Shown piece after piece: positions 7,586-15,618 of a stretch of DNA of 64,000 nt. The stretch's first letter is position 1, and every line of letters begins with the position of its first letter. This stretch comes from Planococcus ruber (GTDB lineage Bacteria > Bacillota > Bacilli > Bacillales_A > Planococcaceae). Made by a program: the position numbers and the translations under genes. Below the pieces are notes generated by a model. The model was not told the DNA's origin and made no database searches. It worked only from the letters and a program-made list of their open reading frames with translations. The stretch covers positions 124,001 through 188,000 of the forward strand of contig NZ_JALHAG010000009.1 of the NCBI RefSeq assembly GCF_022819085.1, read 5' to 3'.

Positions 7586-9142
7586 TTAGGATTGTTTCAA
7601 GGCTTGATCTTTTAAGGAACGGCGAAGAATTTTCCCTGTCGTATTTTTCGGAAGATCGTCAAGCACTTCAAAATGCTTTGGCACTTTATATTTCGCCAAG
7701 TGCTCGGCGCAATACGCGTGAAGCTCTTCTGCCGTAATCGAAGAATCTTTTAATACCACATAGGCATTCACTTCTTCTCCGAAATTCGGATCCGGCAAAC
7801 CGACAACAGCCGCTTCTGAAATGCCTGGATGTGCAAATAGCACTTCTTCGACTTCACGCGGATAGACGTTATAGCCGCCTACAATAATCATGTCTTTTTT
7901 GCGGTCGACGATATAGAAATAGCCTTCTTCGTCTACTCGAGCCAAGTCACCCGTGTAGAGCCAGCCATCCTGGAGTGCAGCATTCGTCTCTTCTGGCATC
8001 TTGTAGTAGCCTTTCATGACGTTCGGCCCGCGGACCACCAATTCGCCGACTTCGCCTACTGCCACTTCTTCGCCTAATTCATTCACGACTTTATTTTCTA
8101 CATTGATAATGGAAGTTCCAATCGAACCGGCTTTCCGCTCACGGTCAACCGGGTTGAAGCATGTAACCGGCGACGCTTCAGACAAGCCATAGCCTTCCGA
8201 TACACGGACGTTGAACTTCTCCTCAAAATTATGGAGCAATGCGACCGGCAATGCCGATCCTCCGGAAATCGCGAGACGGACGGTTTCAAAATCAGCCGTT
8301 TGCGCTTCCGGGAATTGATACATAAAATTGAACATCGTCGGTACTCCGGCAAAAACGGTCGCTTTCTGCGACTTGATCGCATCAAATACATCTTTCGGAT
8401 TGAAGCGCGGAATCAAGATGATCGTAGCCCCTTGAATCAACGGTGCATTGACGACAACCGTCAAGGCGAATACATGGAAGACCGGCAATGTTGCGATAAC
8501 ACGGTCTTCTTGGCCGATCTGAAGGTAATCCCCTACATCGCGGGCATTTGAATACAAATTGCCGTGTGTCAGCATCGCCCCTTTCGGCTTTCCTGTAGTA
8601 CCCGATGTATACAAAATGACAGCGTTGTCATCTGTCTGCACATCAGCCGACTGTTCAATCGGATCTGCTTTGTAAAGAATTTCCGAGAAAGCCGCGACTT
8701 TCTGTCCGACCTCTTTCGGCAATTGAGCCAATTTGGCAGCCGTCGCTGCATCCGTTTCGCAGATGACAAACTTCTCTACTTTCGGAAGCGCCATGTGCGC
8801 TTTTTCAACAAGCGGCAATAATGCATCAAGGGCAATAACCACTTTCGCATCACTGTCTTTTACTATGTAAGCGATTTCATCCGGCGCGTAAATCGGGTTG
8901 ATCGGCACAGCCGTTGCCCCGAGCCGCATCGTTGCATATAAAGAAATCAAAAAATGCGGAGAGTTGCCGAGCAAAAATGCCACGTGGTCCCCTTGTGCGA
9001 CTCCCAATGCTTTAAGCGCGCCGGCAAATTTGGATACGGACTGGTCGAATTCCCCGTACGATGTATCTTTCCCCATAAAATGATACGCCGCTTTGCTTGG
9101 ATCTTGCTGTGAAATTTCATGAACACGTTTGCTTAAATTCAT
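7586..9142 (-). CDS. lcfB: Long-chain fatty-acid--CoA ligase
   Basis: A 518-residue ANL-superfamily adenylating enzyme that activates fatty acids to acyl-CoA for beta-oxidation. Visible are the AMP/ATP loop LYTSGTTGKPKGAM (about 160-173), the signature GWLYTGDLARVDEEGY, hinge DRKKDMIIVGGYNVYPREVEE, and the C-terminal catalytic lysine in PKNTTGKILRR. The start MNLSKR follows GAGGGATGG; the upstream ATG would place the FadR-type operator inside the gene. The length matches B. subtilis LcfB (YhfL), and lplJ/yhfH nearby match its neighbourhood. Confidence 0.9.
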   Translation of the reverse strand: MNLSKRVHEISQQDPSKAAYHFMGKDTSYGEFDQSVSKFAGALKALGVAQGDHVAFLLGNSPHFLISLYATMRLGATAVPINPIYAPDEIAYIVKDSDAKVVIALDALLPLVEKAHMALPKVEKFVICETDAATAAKLAQLPKEVGQKVAAFSEILYKADPIEQSADVQTDDNAVILYTSGTTGKPKGAMLTHGNLYSNARDVGDYLQIGQEDRVIATLPVFHVFALTVVVNAPLIQGATIILIPRFNPKDVFDAIKSQKATVFAGVPTMFNFMYQFPEAQTADFETVRLAISGGSALPVALLHNFEEKFNVRVSEGYGLSEASPVTCFNPVDRERKAGSIGTSIINVENKVVNELGEEVAVGEVGELVVRGPNVMKGYYKMPEETNAALQDGWLYTGDLARVDEEGYFYIVDRKKDMIIVGGYNVYPREVEEVLFAHPGISEAAVVGLPDPNFGEEVNAYVVLKDSSITAEELHAYCAEHLAKYKVPKHFEVLDDLPKNTTGKILRRSLKDQALKQS

Positions 9143-9162
9143 TTTCCATCCCTCTTTCGTGT

Positions 9163-9180
9163 TGAATGAACAGTCATTCA
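9163..9180. promoter_or_regulatory. FadR-type operator of lcfB
   Basis: TGAATGAACAGTCATTCA matches the B. subtilis FadR (YsiA) consensus TGAATGAMTANTCATTCA at 17 of 18 positions on either strand. It lies between the promoter and the lcfB start, where a TetR-family repressor relieved by long-chain acyl-CoA would block transcription. Confidence 0.82.
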
Positions 9181-9196
9181 TTATTTACACTATATC

Positions 9197-9225
9197 ATTA
9201 TAGAATAAATCTTCTGACAATACAA
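9197..9225 (-). promoter_or_regulatory. lcfB promoter (sigma-A type)
   Basis: On the minus strand TTGTAT (9220-9225), 17-bp spacer, TATAAT (9197-9202). The FadR-type box begins 17 bp downstream of the -10. Confidence 0.7.
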
Positions 9226-9249
9226 CAAGCACCGTTTTTACGATGCTTG
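9226..9249 (-). terminator. Putative terminator of the Bce-type operon
   Basis: Ten-bp stem CAAGCATCGT/ACGGTGCTTG (one G-U) with AAAA loop, overlapping the permease stop codon. The downstream TTGTATTGT is a weak T tract that also provides the lcfB -35. Confidence 0.5.
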
Positions 9250-11175
9250 CAAATGGGCGATATAACGCCACCGTATTAAATAGAAATAAAGCACTTGGGC
9301 AATCGTGAATCCGGCCAGGACCAGAACCATTTCACCAAGTATCGAAAGCTCCGCAAATTCATCCCACACCACTTGGAGCGAAATGAACGCGAAAGTGCTA
9401 TGCAGCAAGGCAACGATCCACGGCAGGAAAAACTGCGGGATGAGCTGGCGGTTGACGATCTTTCCAAGTTCTTTCTCCGTCATCCCCAGGCGGACCAAGA
9501 GCAGGTATTGCTTCCGGTCCCGTTCGAGCCCTGTATACAATTTAAAGTAAATGAAGCTTCCGGCTGCCAACAAGAATACGGCAGCAACCATGACACCGAT
9601 AAAGAGCAAGATAGCGAAAGAGGATTTGAACCAGCGGTAATCTTCCCCCGGGTTCTCAAAAAAGAAATTCAGCCCGCTGAAATCTTCCTTCTCCACGGCT
9701 TTATCAATTTGAGCGGTTAAATCCGCACCAATGGCTACCGTTTCTTCCCACGACGGAATATCGAAGGCGTAATAAGTGAAAGTCGATTCCCCGTCCGCAT
9801 AGCCTTGGAGCGGTTCGTCGATTGCCGCATAGTCCAGGTCATTTACGACAATGCTATTGAAATTGATCGTATGCACCGGGAAAAGAATATGCGGATAGAC
9901 TTGGTCGATCGACAGTTCAACTCCGCTTTCCATCAATTCCGTTTGGACTTGGCTTTTACCCAGTTCTTTTAGGGATTCTTTTGAATACGGGATGAACAGT
10001 GCTTCCCCCCGGTCGGGATACGCAGGTTCGAAGCCGAGCGATGTCGCCAGACGATTGAATTCGGACATGCGGATGATATCCACATCGTTTCCGGTAAACG
10101 TGGATGTCTGCCGCTTCACTATTAATGGAACGAGATCGTATGCCAATTCCTTTTCTTCAAGTTCAGCCGTCAAGGCCTCGACATGCTCCACCTCTTTGCC
10201 ATTGCCGTCAAATGAAATGTAAACAAGCCCGAGCGGATTTGATTCCCGGTAGTCCCCCGTATACGACATAAAGGAAGCGAGTGTGCCGACCGTTAAAAAA
10301 GCGACAGTGGACACGATCGTCACGATGAAAAACATTTGTGCGCTGTCTTTCAGTTTGACTGAAGCTTCTGCCAGAGAAACCAACCGGGTCTTATGCCAAT
10401 AGATCCCTTTTCTTCGTTTGTAAAGATTCAGCAAAGAATGGACGGAATGCGTGAAGAACAGATAGGTCCCTAATGTAGCCAGCGGCGGAATGATCAGCAC
10501 CATGGTGTAAACGGTCTGATCCGTCACGATCGAGGCCAGCACGTACGAGATGGCCAGCAGCAAAAAGCCTAAAAAAGACAGCCAGCGCGAGGCGTTCGTA
10601 ATTTCGTCCACTTTCCAATAGCCCTGCAGCAAATCCAAGATTCCTTTCGTCCGGATAAAAGCGACGCTGATCACCGAAATGATGATGAAAAGGCTCGCAA
10701 ATGCCCCAATCGTCAGGGCAAAGGGCTGCCACGAAACATACAGCGGAAGCGATTCGAGCTCCATGATTTCACGGCCAATCATAAAGAAAAACTTTGAAAA
10801 GGCAAAACCGAAAGCGATGCCCGCCACGGTTGAAACCGAACCGAGGATCATCGTTTCAAAGAAAATTAATTTATTGAGCTGCTTTTTGGTCATCCCCAGA
10901 TGCATGAGAATCCCGAATTCCTTCGAGCGGGCCTGCAAAAAAGCACTCATCGAATAAAACAGGAAAAACAGCGTAAAAATATACAGGACAACTTCCGCGA
11001 TGAACATTCCGCGGACAGCGAGCACCTGCAAGCCGTCTTCTTCAAATAATGGATGGAAGATGAACATCGAATAGACGAAGAACACCATTACGGAAACGAC
11101 GCTTGCGAGGAAAAAAGCGGCATAGCTTCTCCGGTTGCGGAACACATTATGGTAAGCGAGTTGCCGAAAGGTCAT
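9238..11175 (-). CDS. BceB-type ABC transporter permease (antimicrobial-peptide resistance)
   Basis: A 645-residue FtsX-like permease of the peptide-7 exporter (Bce) type: about 10 membrane segments, with a large extracytoplasmic domain of roughly 200 residues between the middle and C-terminal helices (about 300-520). Such permeases release lipid-II-cycle intermediates from peptide antibiotics such as bacitracin and also act as the sensor for their kinase. It is last in a regulator-kinase-ATPase-permease operon and overlaps the ATPase gene by 29 nt. The actual inducer cannot be read from sequence. Confidence 0.88.
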   Translation of the reverse strand: MTFRQLAYHNVFRNRRSYAAFFLASVVSVMVFFVYSMFIFHPLFEEDGLQVLAVRGMFIAEVVLYIFTLFFLFYSMSAFLQARSKEFGILMHLGMTKKQLNKLIFFETMILGSVSTVAGIAFGFAFSKFFFMIGREIMELESLPLYVSWQPFALTIGAFASLFIIISVISVAFIRTKGILDLLQGYWKVDEITNASRWLSFLGFLLLAISYVLASIVTDQTVYTMVLIIPPLATLGTYLFFTHSVHSLLNLYKRRKGIYWHKTRLVSLAEASVKLKDSAQMFFIVTIVSTVAFLTVGTLASFMSYTGDYRESNPLGLVYISFDGNGKEVEHVEALTAELEEKELAYDLVPLIVKRQTSTFTGNDVDIIRMSEFNRLATSLGFEPAYPDRGEALFIPYSKESLKELGKSQVQTELMESGVELSIDQVYPHILFPVHTINFNSIVVNDLDYAAIDEPLQGYADGESTFTYYAFDIPSWEETVAIGADLTAQIDKAVEKEDFSGLNFFFENPGEDYRWFKSSFAILLFIGVMVAAVFLLAAGSFIYFKLYTGLERDRKQYLLLVRLGMTEKELGKIVNRQLIPQFFLPWIVALLHSTFAFISLQVVWDEFAELSILGEMVLVLAGFTIAQVLYFYLIRWRYIAHLQAS

Positions 11176-11920
11176 TCACATTTCCTCCAAGCAAGGATAA
11201 TACATTCAAGATCCTTTGATAGAATGTTTGGCGACGTTCATCGCCATAGATTTCATTGAAAAATTCACCGTCTTTGATAAATAGCACCCGATCGCAATAG
11301 CTGGCGGCAATCGGATCATGCGTCACCATGACAATCGTCGCGCCTTCATTGGCGCTGACTCTCGATAAAAGATCCAAAACGTCTTTGGACGCTTTGGAAT
11401 CCAAATTCCCGGTCGGTTCGTCCGCTAAGATGATGGCGGGCTTATGGATCAGCGCGCGCCCGATGGCCGTGCGCTGGGCTTCCCCACCTGAAATTTCATT
11501 CGGCCGTTTATGCAGGATCGGCGTCAAATCCAGGCGCTTCGCCAATTCCAGCACCCTTGTGGCCATATCATTGACCGGCACGTAATCGAGTGTCAGCGGC
11601 AGCACCAGGTTTTCTTCCACTGTCAGCATCTGCAGCAAATTAAAGTCTTGAAAGATAAAGCCCAATTTTCTTCTGCGAAATAGGGCCAATTCATTTTTAT
11701 CCAAACGATGTGGATTGATGCCGTCGATCAGAATCTCCCCTGCCGTCAACGAATCAATCGTTGAAATCAAATTCAGCAAGGTGGTCTTCCCGCTTCCGGA
11801 CGGCCCCATGACCGCCAAGAATTCGCCTTTCTCCACTTCGAAGCTTAATTGATTGAGGGCTCTATGCGTCACTTTTCCTTCATAGACCTTCGTCACTTCG
11901 TCGATTTTCAATAACGGCAT
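11147..11920 (-). CDS. BceA-type ABC transporter ATP-binding protein
   Basis: A 257-residue ATPase of the MacB/Bce class, partner of the 9238 permease. Walker A GPSGSGKTT (about 42-50), Q-loop FIFQDFNLL, signature ISGGEAQRTAIGRAL, Walker B IILADEPTGNLDSK, and the H-loop histidine in VMVTHD are all intact. The start MPLLKID follows AGGAGGAGAAGGCA; the longer ORF start lies inside the kinase gene. The CDS overlaps the kinase 3' end by 41 nt and the permease 5' end by 29 nt, implying tight translational coupling. Confidence 0.9.
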   Translation of the reverse strand: MPLLKIDEVTKVYEGKVTHRALNQLSFEVEKGEFLAVMGPSGSGKTTLLNLISTIDSLTAGEILIDGINPHRLDKNELALFRRRKLGFIFQDFNLLQMLTVEENLVLPLTLDYVPVNDMATRVLELAKRLDLTPILHKRPNEISGGEAQRTAIGRALIHKPAIILADEPTGNLDSKASKDVLDLLSRVSANEGATIVMVTHDPIAASYCDRVLFIKDGEFFNEIYGDERRQTFYQRILNVLSLLGGNVNDLSATRLP

Positions 11921-12926
11921 TGCCTTCTCCTCCTGTTGCTGTATCTTCATTGTCAAATAAGACAGATACCGTCGTGCCTTCTCCTTTTACCGAGGAAATG
12001 GAGAATTGGTGGCCAAGTTTCCCACACACTTCTTTCGCCAAGTACAAGCCCATGCCTGTGGACTCTCCCGTTTTCCGCCCATTCTCTCCCGTAAAGAAAG
12101 CTTTCGTAATGCGCGGCAGGTCAGATGATGGAATCCCAATGCCTTCATCTCGGATGGTCAGCAAGAGATGCCCTTCCTGGCATTTTGCTTGGATGTAGAC
12201 TTTTTTGTTCGGTTCAAATGTATATTTGATGGCATTGGTCAAAAACTGGCCGAGGATGAACTTCATCCATTTCCGGTCGGTTGTGACCGTAAAATTATCG
12301 TCCACGTCAATTTCCGGATAAACCCGCTTTGAAATGAACAGCCGTTTGTTTTCGGTAACGATTTCGGATACAAGCCCGCGCAAATGGACTTGTTCAATTT
12401 GCATATCGTCTTCAAATGTATCGAGGCGGGCATTCATCAAGACCGTATCCAGCCCTGCCTTTAAGCGATCCATTTCTTCCTGCACACTGCTTTTATCCAA
12501 TTCCTTGTCTTCCTGCAAGAGAAGCTGCATGACGGACAGCGGAGTTTTCATCTGATGCACCCATTGGTTCATAAATTGAAGATGGCGCTTTTCCGCAGCA
12601 TATAAAGCTTGGGCTTCGTGCTGATACACGCGGTACAGTTCATGCATGTATTTTTCGCTTTGCAGCTGTTCCGGCGATCGGCCTTCACGCTGGATGGCAT
12701 GCTCCATCTTATCCGGAACAGAGAGAATCTTTTGGTAGAATCGATAGCGTTTCGCAAAACGAGCCGCCAAAAAGGTAATGACCAATAACGTACTGATGAC
12801 AAACGAATAAATCGCGGTATCGACATTCCGGAAGCCATCCAGCCAGTAGAGCGCCATGATGAAGGCCACCAAAACCGCCTGGAAGACAATGAACGCCGCG
12901 TGCTCTTTAAAAAACAGACGGAACAT
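11880..12926 (-). CDS. BceS-type intramembrane-sensing histidine kinase
   Basis: A 348-residue kinase with two N-terminal membrane helices separated by a very short loop (about residues 10-55), typical of kinases that sense through a Bce-type permease and not through an extracellular domain. The H-box is FMNQWVHQMKTPLSVMQ (phospho-acceptor H in VHQMKTP), followed by N-box FLTNAIKYT and G-boxes DEGIGIP and GESTGMGLYLAK. Its ATG overlaps the regulator stop as TAATG. The last residues extend past the ATPase start, giving a 41-nt overlap. Confidence 0.9.
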   Translation of the reverse strand: MFRLFFKEHAAFIVFQAVLVAFIMALYWLDGFRNVDTAIYSFVISTLLVITFLAARFAKRYRFYQKILSVPDKMEHAIQREGRSPEQLQSEKYMHELYRVYQHEAQALYAAEKRHLQFMNQWVHQMKTPLSVMQLLLQEDKELDKSSVQEEMDRLKAGLDTVLMNARLDTFEDDMQIEQVHLRGLVSEIVTENKRLFISKRVYPEIDVDDNFTVTTDRKWMKFILGQFLTNAIKYTFEPNKKVYIQAKCQEGHLLLTIRDEGIGIPSSDLPRITKAFFTGENGRKTGESTGMGLYLAKEVCGKLGHQFSISSVKGEGTTVSVLFDNEDTATGGEGNAVIENRRSDEGL

Positions 12927-13630
12927 TACAGCTCCTCCTCATTCAACAGCAAGCGATAACCGGATCCCCGAACCGTTTCAATCGAAGATTTCACTTCATA
13001 ATCCGCCAATTTTTTGCGGACACGGGTCATATTGACGTTCAATGTATTTTCATCTACAAAAGCTTGATCGTCCCAAAGCTCTTCCAGCAATTGTTCCCGT
13101 GTGACCACTTTCGGGTACTGGGACAACAGCAATTCCATAATGGTGCACTCTTTTTTCTGAAGCGGAATAATCACCGATTTCACATGCAATTCCATGCGCT
13201 CCAAAAACAATTCGATGCGGCCGGTTTTGACGGAACGCTCTTCTTGTTTTGGCGCATATTCACCATACGCCCTGCGCAGGTGGCTTCTTATTTTTGCAAG
13301 GACGATTTCATAATGAAAAGGTTTCGTGATGAAGTCGTCTCCACCATTTTCCAAGGCAAATACTTGATCCATTTCTCCAGACCTTGCGGAGATGAAAAGA
13401 ATGGGGCATGTGGATTTTTGGCGAAGTTGGCGGCACCAGTAATAGCCGTCAAAAGAAGGCAGATTGATATCCAGTAAAACCATATGAGGATCAAATGCTT
13501 CGAATTCTTCCAAGATGCGGTCAAAATCTTTTGCGGTTTCCACTTCGTAATGATATTTGCGAAGCGTTTCTGCTAATAATGCCGCGATTTTCAAATCATC
13601 TTCTACGATAAAAATTCGTTGGGCTGCCAT
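12926..13630 (-). CDS. BceR-type OmpR-family response regulator
   Basis: A 234-residue regulator with a receiver domain (acidic pair VEDD, phospho-acceptor in MVLLDINLPSFDG, near residue 53, and conserved K in FITKPF) and a C-terminal winged-helix DNA-binding domain (TREQLLEELWDDQAFVDENTLNVNMTRVRKK region). It presumably activates its own ABC transporter genes on phosphorylation. Start MAAQRIF follows AAAGGGGG. First gene of the four-gene module; no direct-repeat operator was identified in the 70 bp upstream. Confidence 0.9.
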   Translation of the reverse strand: MAAQRIFIVEDDLKIAALLAETLRKYHYEVETAKDFDRILEEFEAFDPHMVLLDINLPSFDGYYWCRQLRQKSTCPILFISARSGEMDQVFALENGGDDFITKPFHYEIVLAKIRSHLRRAYGEYAPKQEERSVKTGRIELFLERMELHVKSVIIPLQKKECTIMELLLSQYPKVVTREQLLEELWDDQAFVDENTLNVNMTRVRKKLADYEVKSSIETVRGSGYRLLLNEEEL

Positions 13631-13668
13631 CCGGATTCCCCCTTTCCGTTTTATTTCCATTTTAACAA

Positions 13669-13694
13669 AAGAGCCTGCTTAAAAGCAGGCTCTT
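13669..13694 (-). terminator. Terminator of lplJ
   Basis: Ten-to-twelve-bp stem AAGAGCCTGCTT/AAGCAGGCTCTT, followed on the minus strand by TTGTT, 10 bp after the lplJ stop. Confidence 0.8.
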
Positions 13695-13703
13695 CATGAA
13701 TTC

Positions 13704-14696
13704 TTAATAAATTAATTTCAAAAACTCTTCTTTCGTAATGCCGCCGAGGTATTTCGGAATATCAAATTCACTGATGGCTGCATCCAATGAAGCACGGTCG
13801 TATTTAACGCCTGTGATCGCCCGTTCAATTTCCTCGACATCGCCGACGCCGAAAAAGTCGCCGTAAATATTGGCGTCTTTGATGGCTCCGCCTTCAACTT
13901 GCAGACGGACATCGATGCCGCCGACCGGGAAGCGATGCGAATGCTTCATATTGAACTTTGGCGACTTTCCGTAGTTCCAGTCCCAATTGCCATAGCGCTC
14001 TGCGGACAGCGCATGGATGTTTGCCCAATCTTCATCGGTCAGTTCCCAATACTTCACATTGGCTTCCCCTTCAAAAAGAGAATTTAAAATCGCTGCACGG
14101 AACTCAGTGACCGTCATCGGCTCTTCCAGGAATTCCGAAATGTTCGCCACTCGGCTGCGAATTGATTTGATGCCTTTCGATTCGATTTTTTCTTTGCTGA
14201 CTTTCAAAGCGGAAACAACAGCATCCACTTCCGTATCGAACATCAAGGTGCCGTGGCTGAACATGCGCCCTCTTGTGGAGAACTGGGCATTCCCTGAAAT
14301 TTTGCGCCCTGCCACCATCAAATCATTGCGCCCTGAAAGTTCTGCATCTACGCCCAGTGACTGAAGCGCTTGCACAACCGGCTCCGTAAACTTGCGGAAG
14401 TTTCGGAAACTGTTGCCGTCGTCCACTGTGATGAAACTATAATTCAAGTTGCCAAGATCGTGGTAAACTGCTCCCCCGCCCGACAAGCGGCGCACTACAT
14501 GGATCCCATTCGAATCGACGTAGTCGGTGTTGATTTCCTCAGCCGTATTTTGGTTCTTCCCAATAATGATGGATGGCTCATTGATATAGAACAGCAGAAA
14601 CGAATCTTTCTCCACATCCATCGTCTTCAATAAGTATTCCTCGATTGCCAAGTTAATGCGCGGGTCTGTAATGCCTTTATTGTCTACGAAATACAT
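13704..14696 (-). CDS. lplJ: Lipoate--protein ligase
   Basis: A 330-residue LplA/LplJ-type ligase that attaches free lipoate (or octanoate) to lipoyl domains of 2-oxo acid dehydrogenases and GcvH. Key segments: PSIIIGKNQNTAEEIN (about 46-61), the RRLSGGGAVYHDLGNLNYSF lipoyl-AMP loop (about 74-93), and the lysine of GRKISGNAQ (about 134). The C-terminal adaptor domain is present and the full length matches B. subtilis LplJ (YhfJ). It is divergent from yhfH, as I recall for B. subtilis. Confidence 0.93.
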   Translation of the reverse strand: MYFVDNKGITDPRINLAIEEYLLKTMDVEKDSFLLFYINEPSIIIGKNQNTAEEINTDYVDSNGIHVVRRLSGGGAVYHDLGNLNYSFITVDDGNSFRNFRKFTEPVVQALQSLGVDAELSGRNDLMVAGRKISGNAQFSTRGRMFSHGTLMFDTEVDAVVSALKVSKEKIESKGIKSIRSRVANISEFLEEPMTVTEFRAAILNSLFEGEANVKYWELTDEDWANIHALSAERYGNWDWNYGKSPKFNMKHSHRFPVGGIDVRLQVEGGAIKDANIYGDFFGVGDVEEIERAITGVKYDRASLDAAISEFDIPKYLGGITKEEFLKLIY

Positions 14697-14766
14697 AATC
14701 TCTCTCCTTTGCCTTCTCTACTTTGTTTAGTTTAACGGATAATTTGAAAAATTTCATGGTTTAGGG

Positions 14767-14795
14767 TTGACGGATCCAAACTGTTATAATACAAT
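14767..14795 (+). promoter_or_regulatory. yhfH promoter (sigma-A type)
   Basis: TTGACG (14767-14772), 17-bp spacer, TACAAT (14790-14795), about 40 bp upstream of the yhfH start. Confidence 0.65.
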
Positions 14796-14837
14796 TCAAT
14801 AAACCAAATCAGTACTATAACAAAGGAGCTGGGATGA

Positions 14838-14963
14838 ATGATTGAAAACGTAGTCGAATTTTTCAAGAACTTGCCGCCGAAACAATGCGTAACATGTGGA
14901 GAAAAGATTGAAGAGCAGCACGAGTGCTACGGAAGCAAATGTGAGTCCTGCAACGAGTTGTAG
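14838..14963 (+). CDS. yhfH: YhfH-family small zinc-ribbon-like protein
   Basis: A 41-residue protein reading MIENVVEFFKNLPPKQC..., preceded by AAAGGAG and a good promoter. It has a CVTCG knuckle and a later CYGSKCESC segment, so four or more cysteines plus a histidine could bind zinc. The pattern EFFKNLPPK-C-x2-CG-...-EQHECYG-KC matches the tiny B. subtilis YhfH, encoded beside lplJ there too. Function unknown. It is easily missed because it is below usual ORF length cut-offs. Confidence 0.82.
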   Translation: MIENVVEFFKNLPPKQCVTCGEKIEEQHECYGSKCESCNEL

Positions 14964-14965
14964 TA

Positions 14966-15056
14966 CAGAAAAGCGAAAGAGCCCGGGTAGATTCGAAAGG
15001 CAAGATATGGGCAAATTCATTTGGCCTTATCTTATCTGCCGGAGCATGAGATCGTA
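14966..15056 (+). repeat. Dispersed intergenic element, copy A (diverged)
   Basis: Starts GAAAAGCGAAAGAGCCCGGG just after the yhfH stop and continues with GAAAGGCAAGATA paired to a later TATCTT. It shares its 5' core with the elements at 25890-26036 and 28602-28640. Noncoding. Confidence 0.55.
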
Positions 15057-15089
15057 GACGAACTTCTAAAATCAATTTGTAAAACAAAA

Positions 15090-15122
15090 AAGGCAAGCAC
15101 CCCCGTCGGGTGCTTGCCTTTT
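15090..15122. terminator. Bidirectional terminator (yhfH / heme operon)
   Basis: Thirteen-bp stem AAGGCAAGCACCC/GGGTGCTTGCCTT with A run before and T run after; it separates convergent yhfH and the 15129 lipoprotein gene. Confidence 0.9.
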
Positions 15123-15128
15123 GCTGAA

Positions 15129-15602
15129 TTAATGGCCGGAATGCTCATCCATATCCATTTTGTTCATGCCTTCAGAATCGTCGCTGTCATCCGGAACGAT
15201 GGAAGCGGGATCCGGGTCGCCAACTGTGATTTCCTGTTTCGGCATCACGTGAAGGCGCCGGGCCGTCGTATGGGCCTGCATATAATACAGGCCTTCTTCT
15301 TCAAAAACGGTTTCCGCTTCATAAATTCCGTCTTCTGTATGTTCAGCTTCAATCATTTCACTATTATCGCGGTCACCGGACTGCCAAACTTCGTAAACGA
15401 CTTCGTCAGCGTCTTCTACCGTTTCGCTTCCTTGCGTCACCGTTACGGATAAAGTAACTTCTTCAGCCACTTCTACTTCCTGCGGCGTCGTAATTTCCAC
15501 TTCTACAATTTCCGTTGAATCTCCGGCACCAGCTGAATCGTCGTTTGATCCACATGCTGCCAACAGCAGCATCGGCAGGCTGAGCCATGCTAATTTCTTC
15601 AT
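15129..15602 (-). CDS. FixH/YtkA-like lipoprotein
   Basis: A 157-residue predicted lipoprotein: signal peptide MKKLAWLSLPMLLLAACG with lipobox LAAC (Cys 17), then an acidic linker and an immunoglobulin-like YtkA/FixH-type domain (about 35-130; EVTLSVTVTQGSETVEDAD and EEGLYYMQAHTTARRLH). The C-terminal tail is rich in D, M and H (MNKMDMDEHSGH), a possible metal-binding feature. The start follows GGAGGTAAGAAC. It is the last gene of the hemEHY transcript, 16 nt after hemY. Role in heme or metal handling is inference. Confidence 0.75.
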   Translation of the reverse strand: MKKLAWLSLPMLLLAACGSNDDSAGAGDSTEIVEVEITTPQEVEVAEEVTLSVTVTQGSETVEDADEVVYEVWQSGDRDNSEMIEAEHTEDGIYEAETVFEEEGLYYMQAHTTARRLHVMPKQEITVGDPDPASIVPDDSDDSEGMNKMDMDEHSGH

Positions 15603-15618
15603 GTTCTTACCTCCGCAT

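Noticed and set aside
9238..13630. Bce module considered as a novel system
   Set aside because: Gene content, order and overlaps are those of known Bce-type peptide-sensing and resistance modules; only the inducer is unknown.
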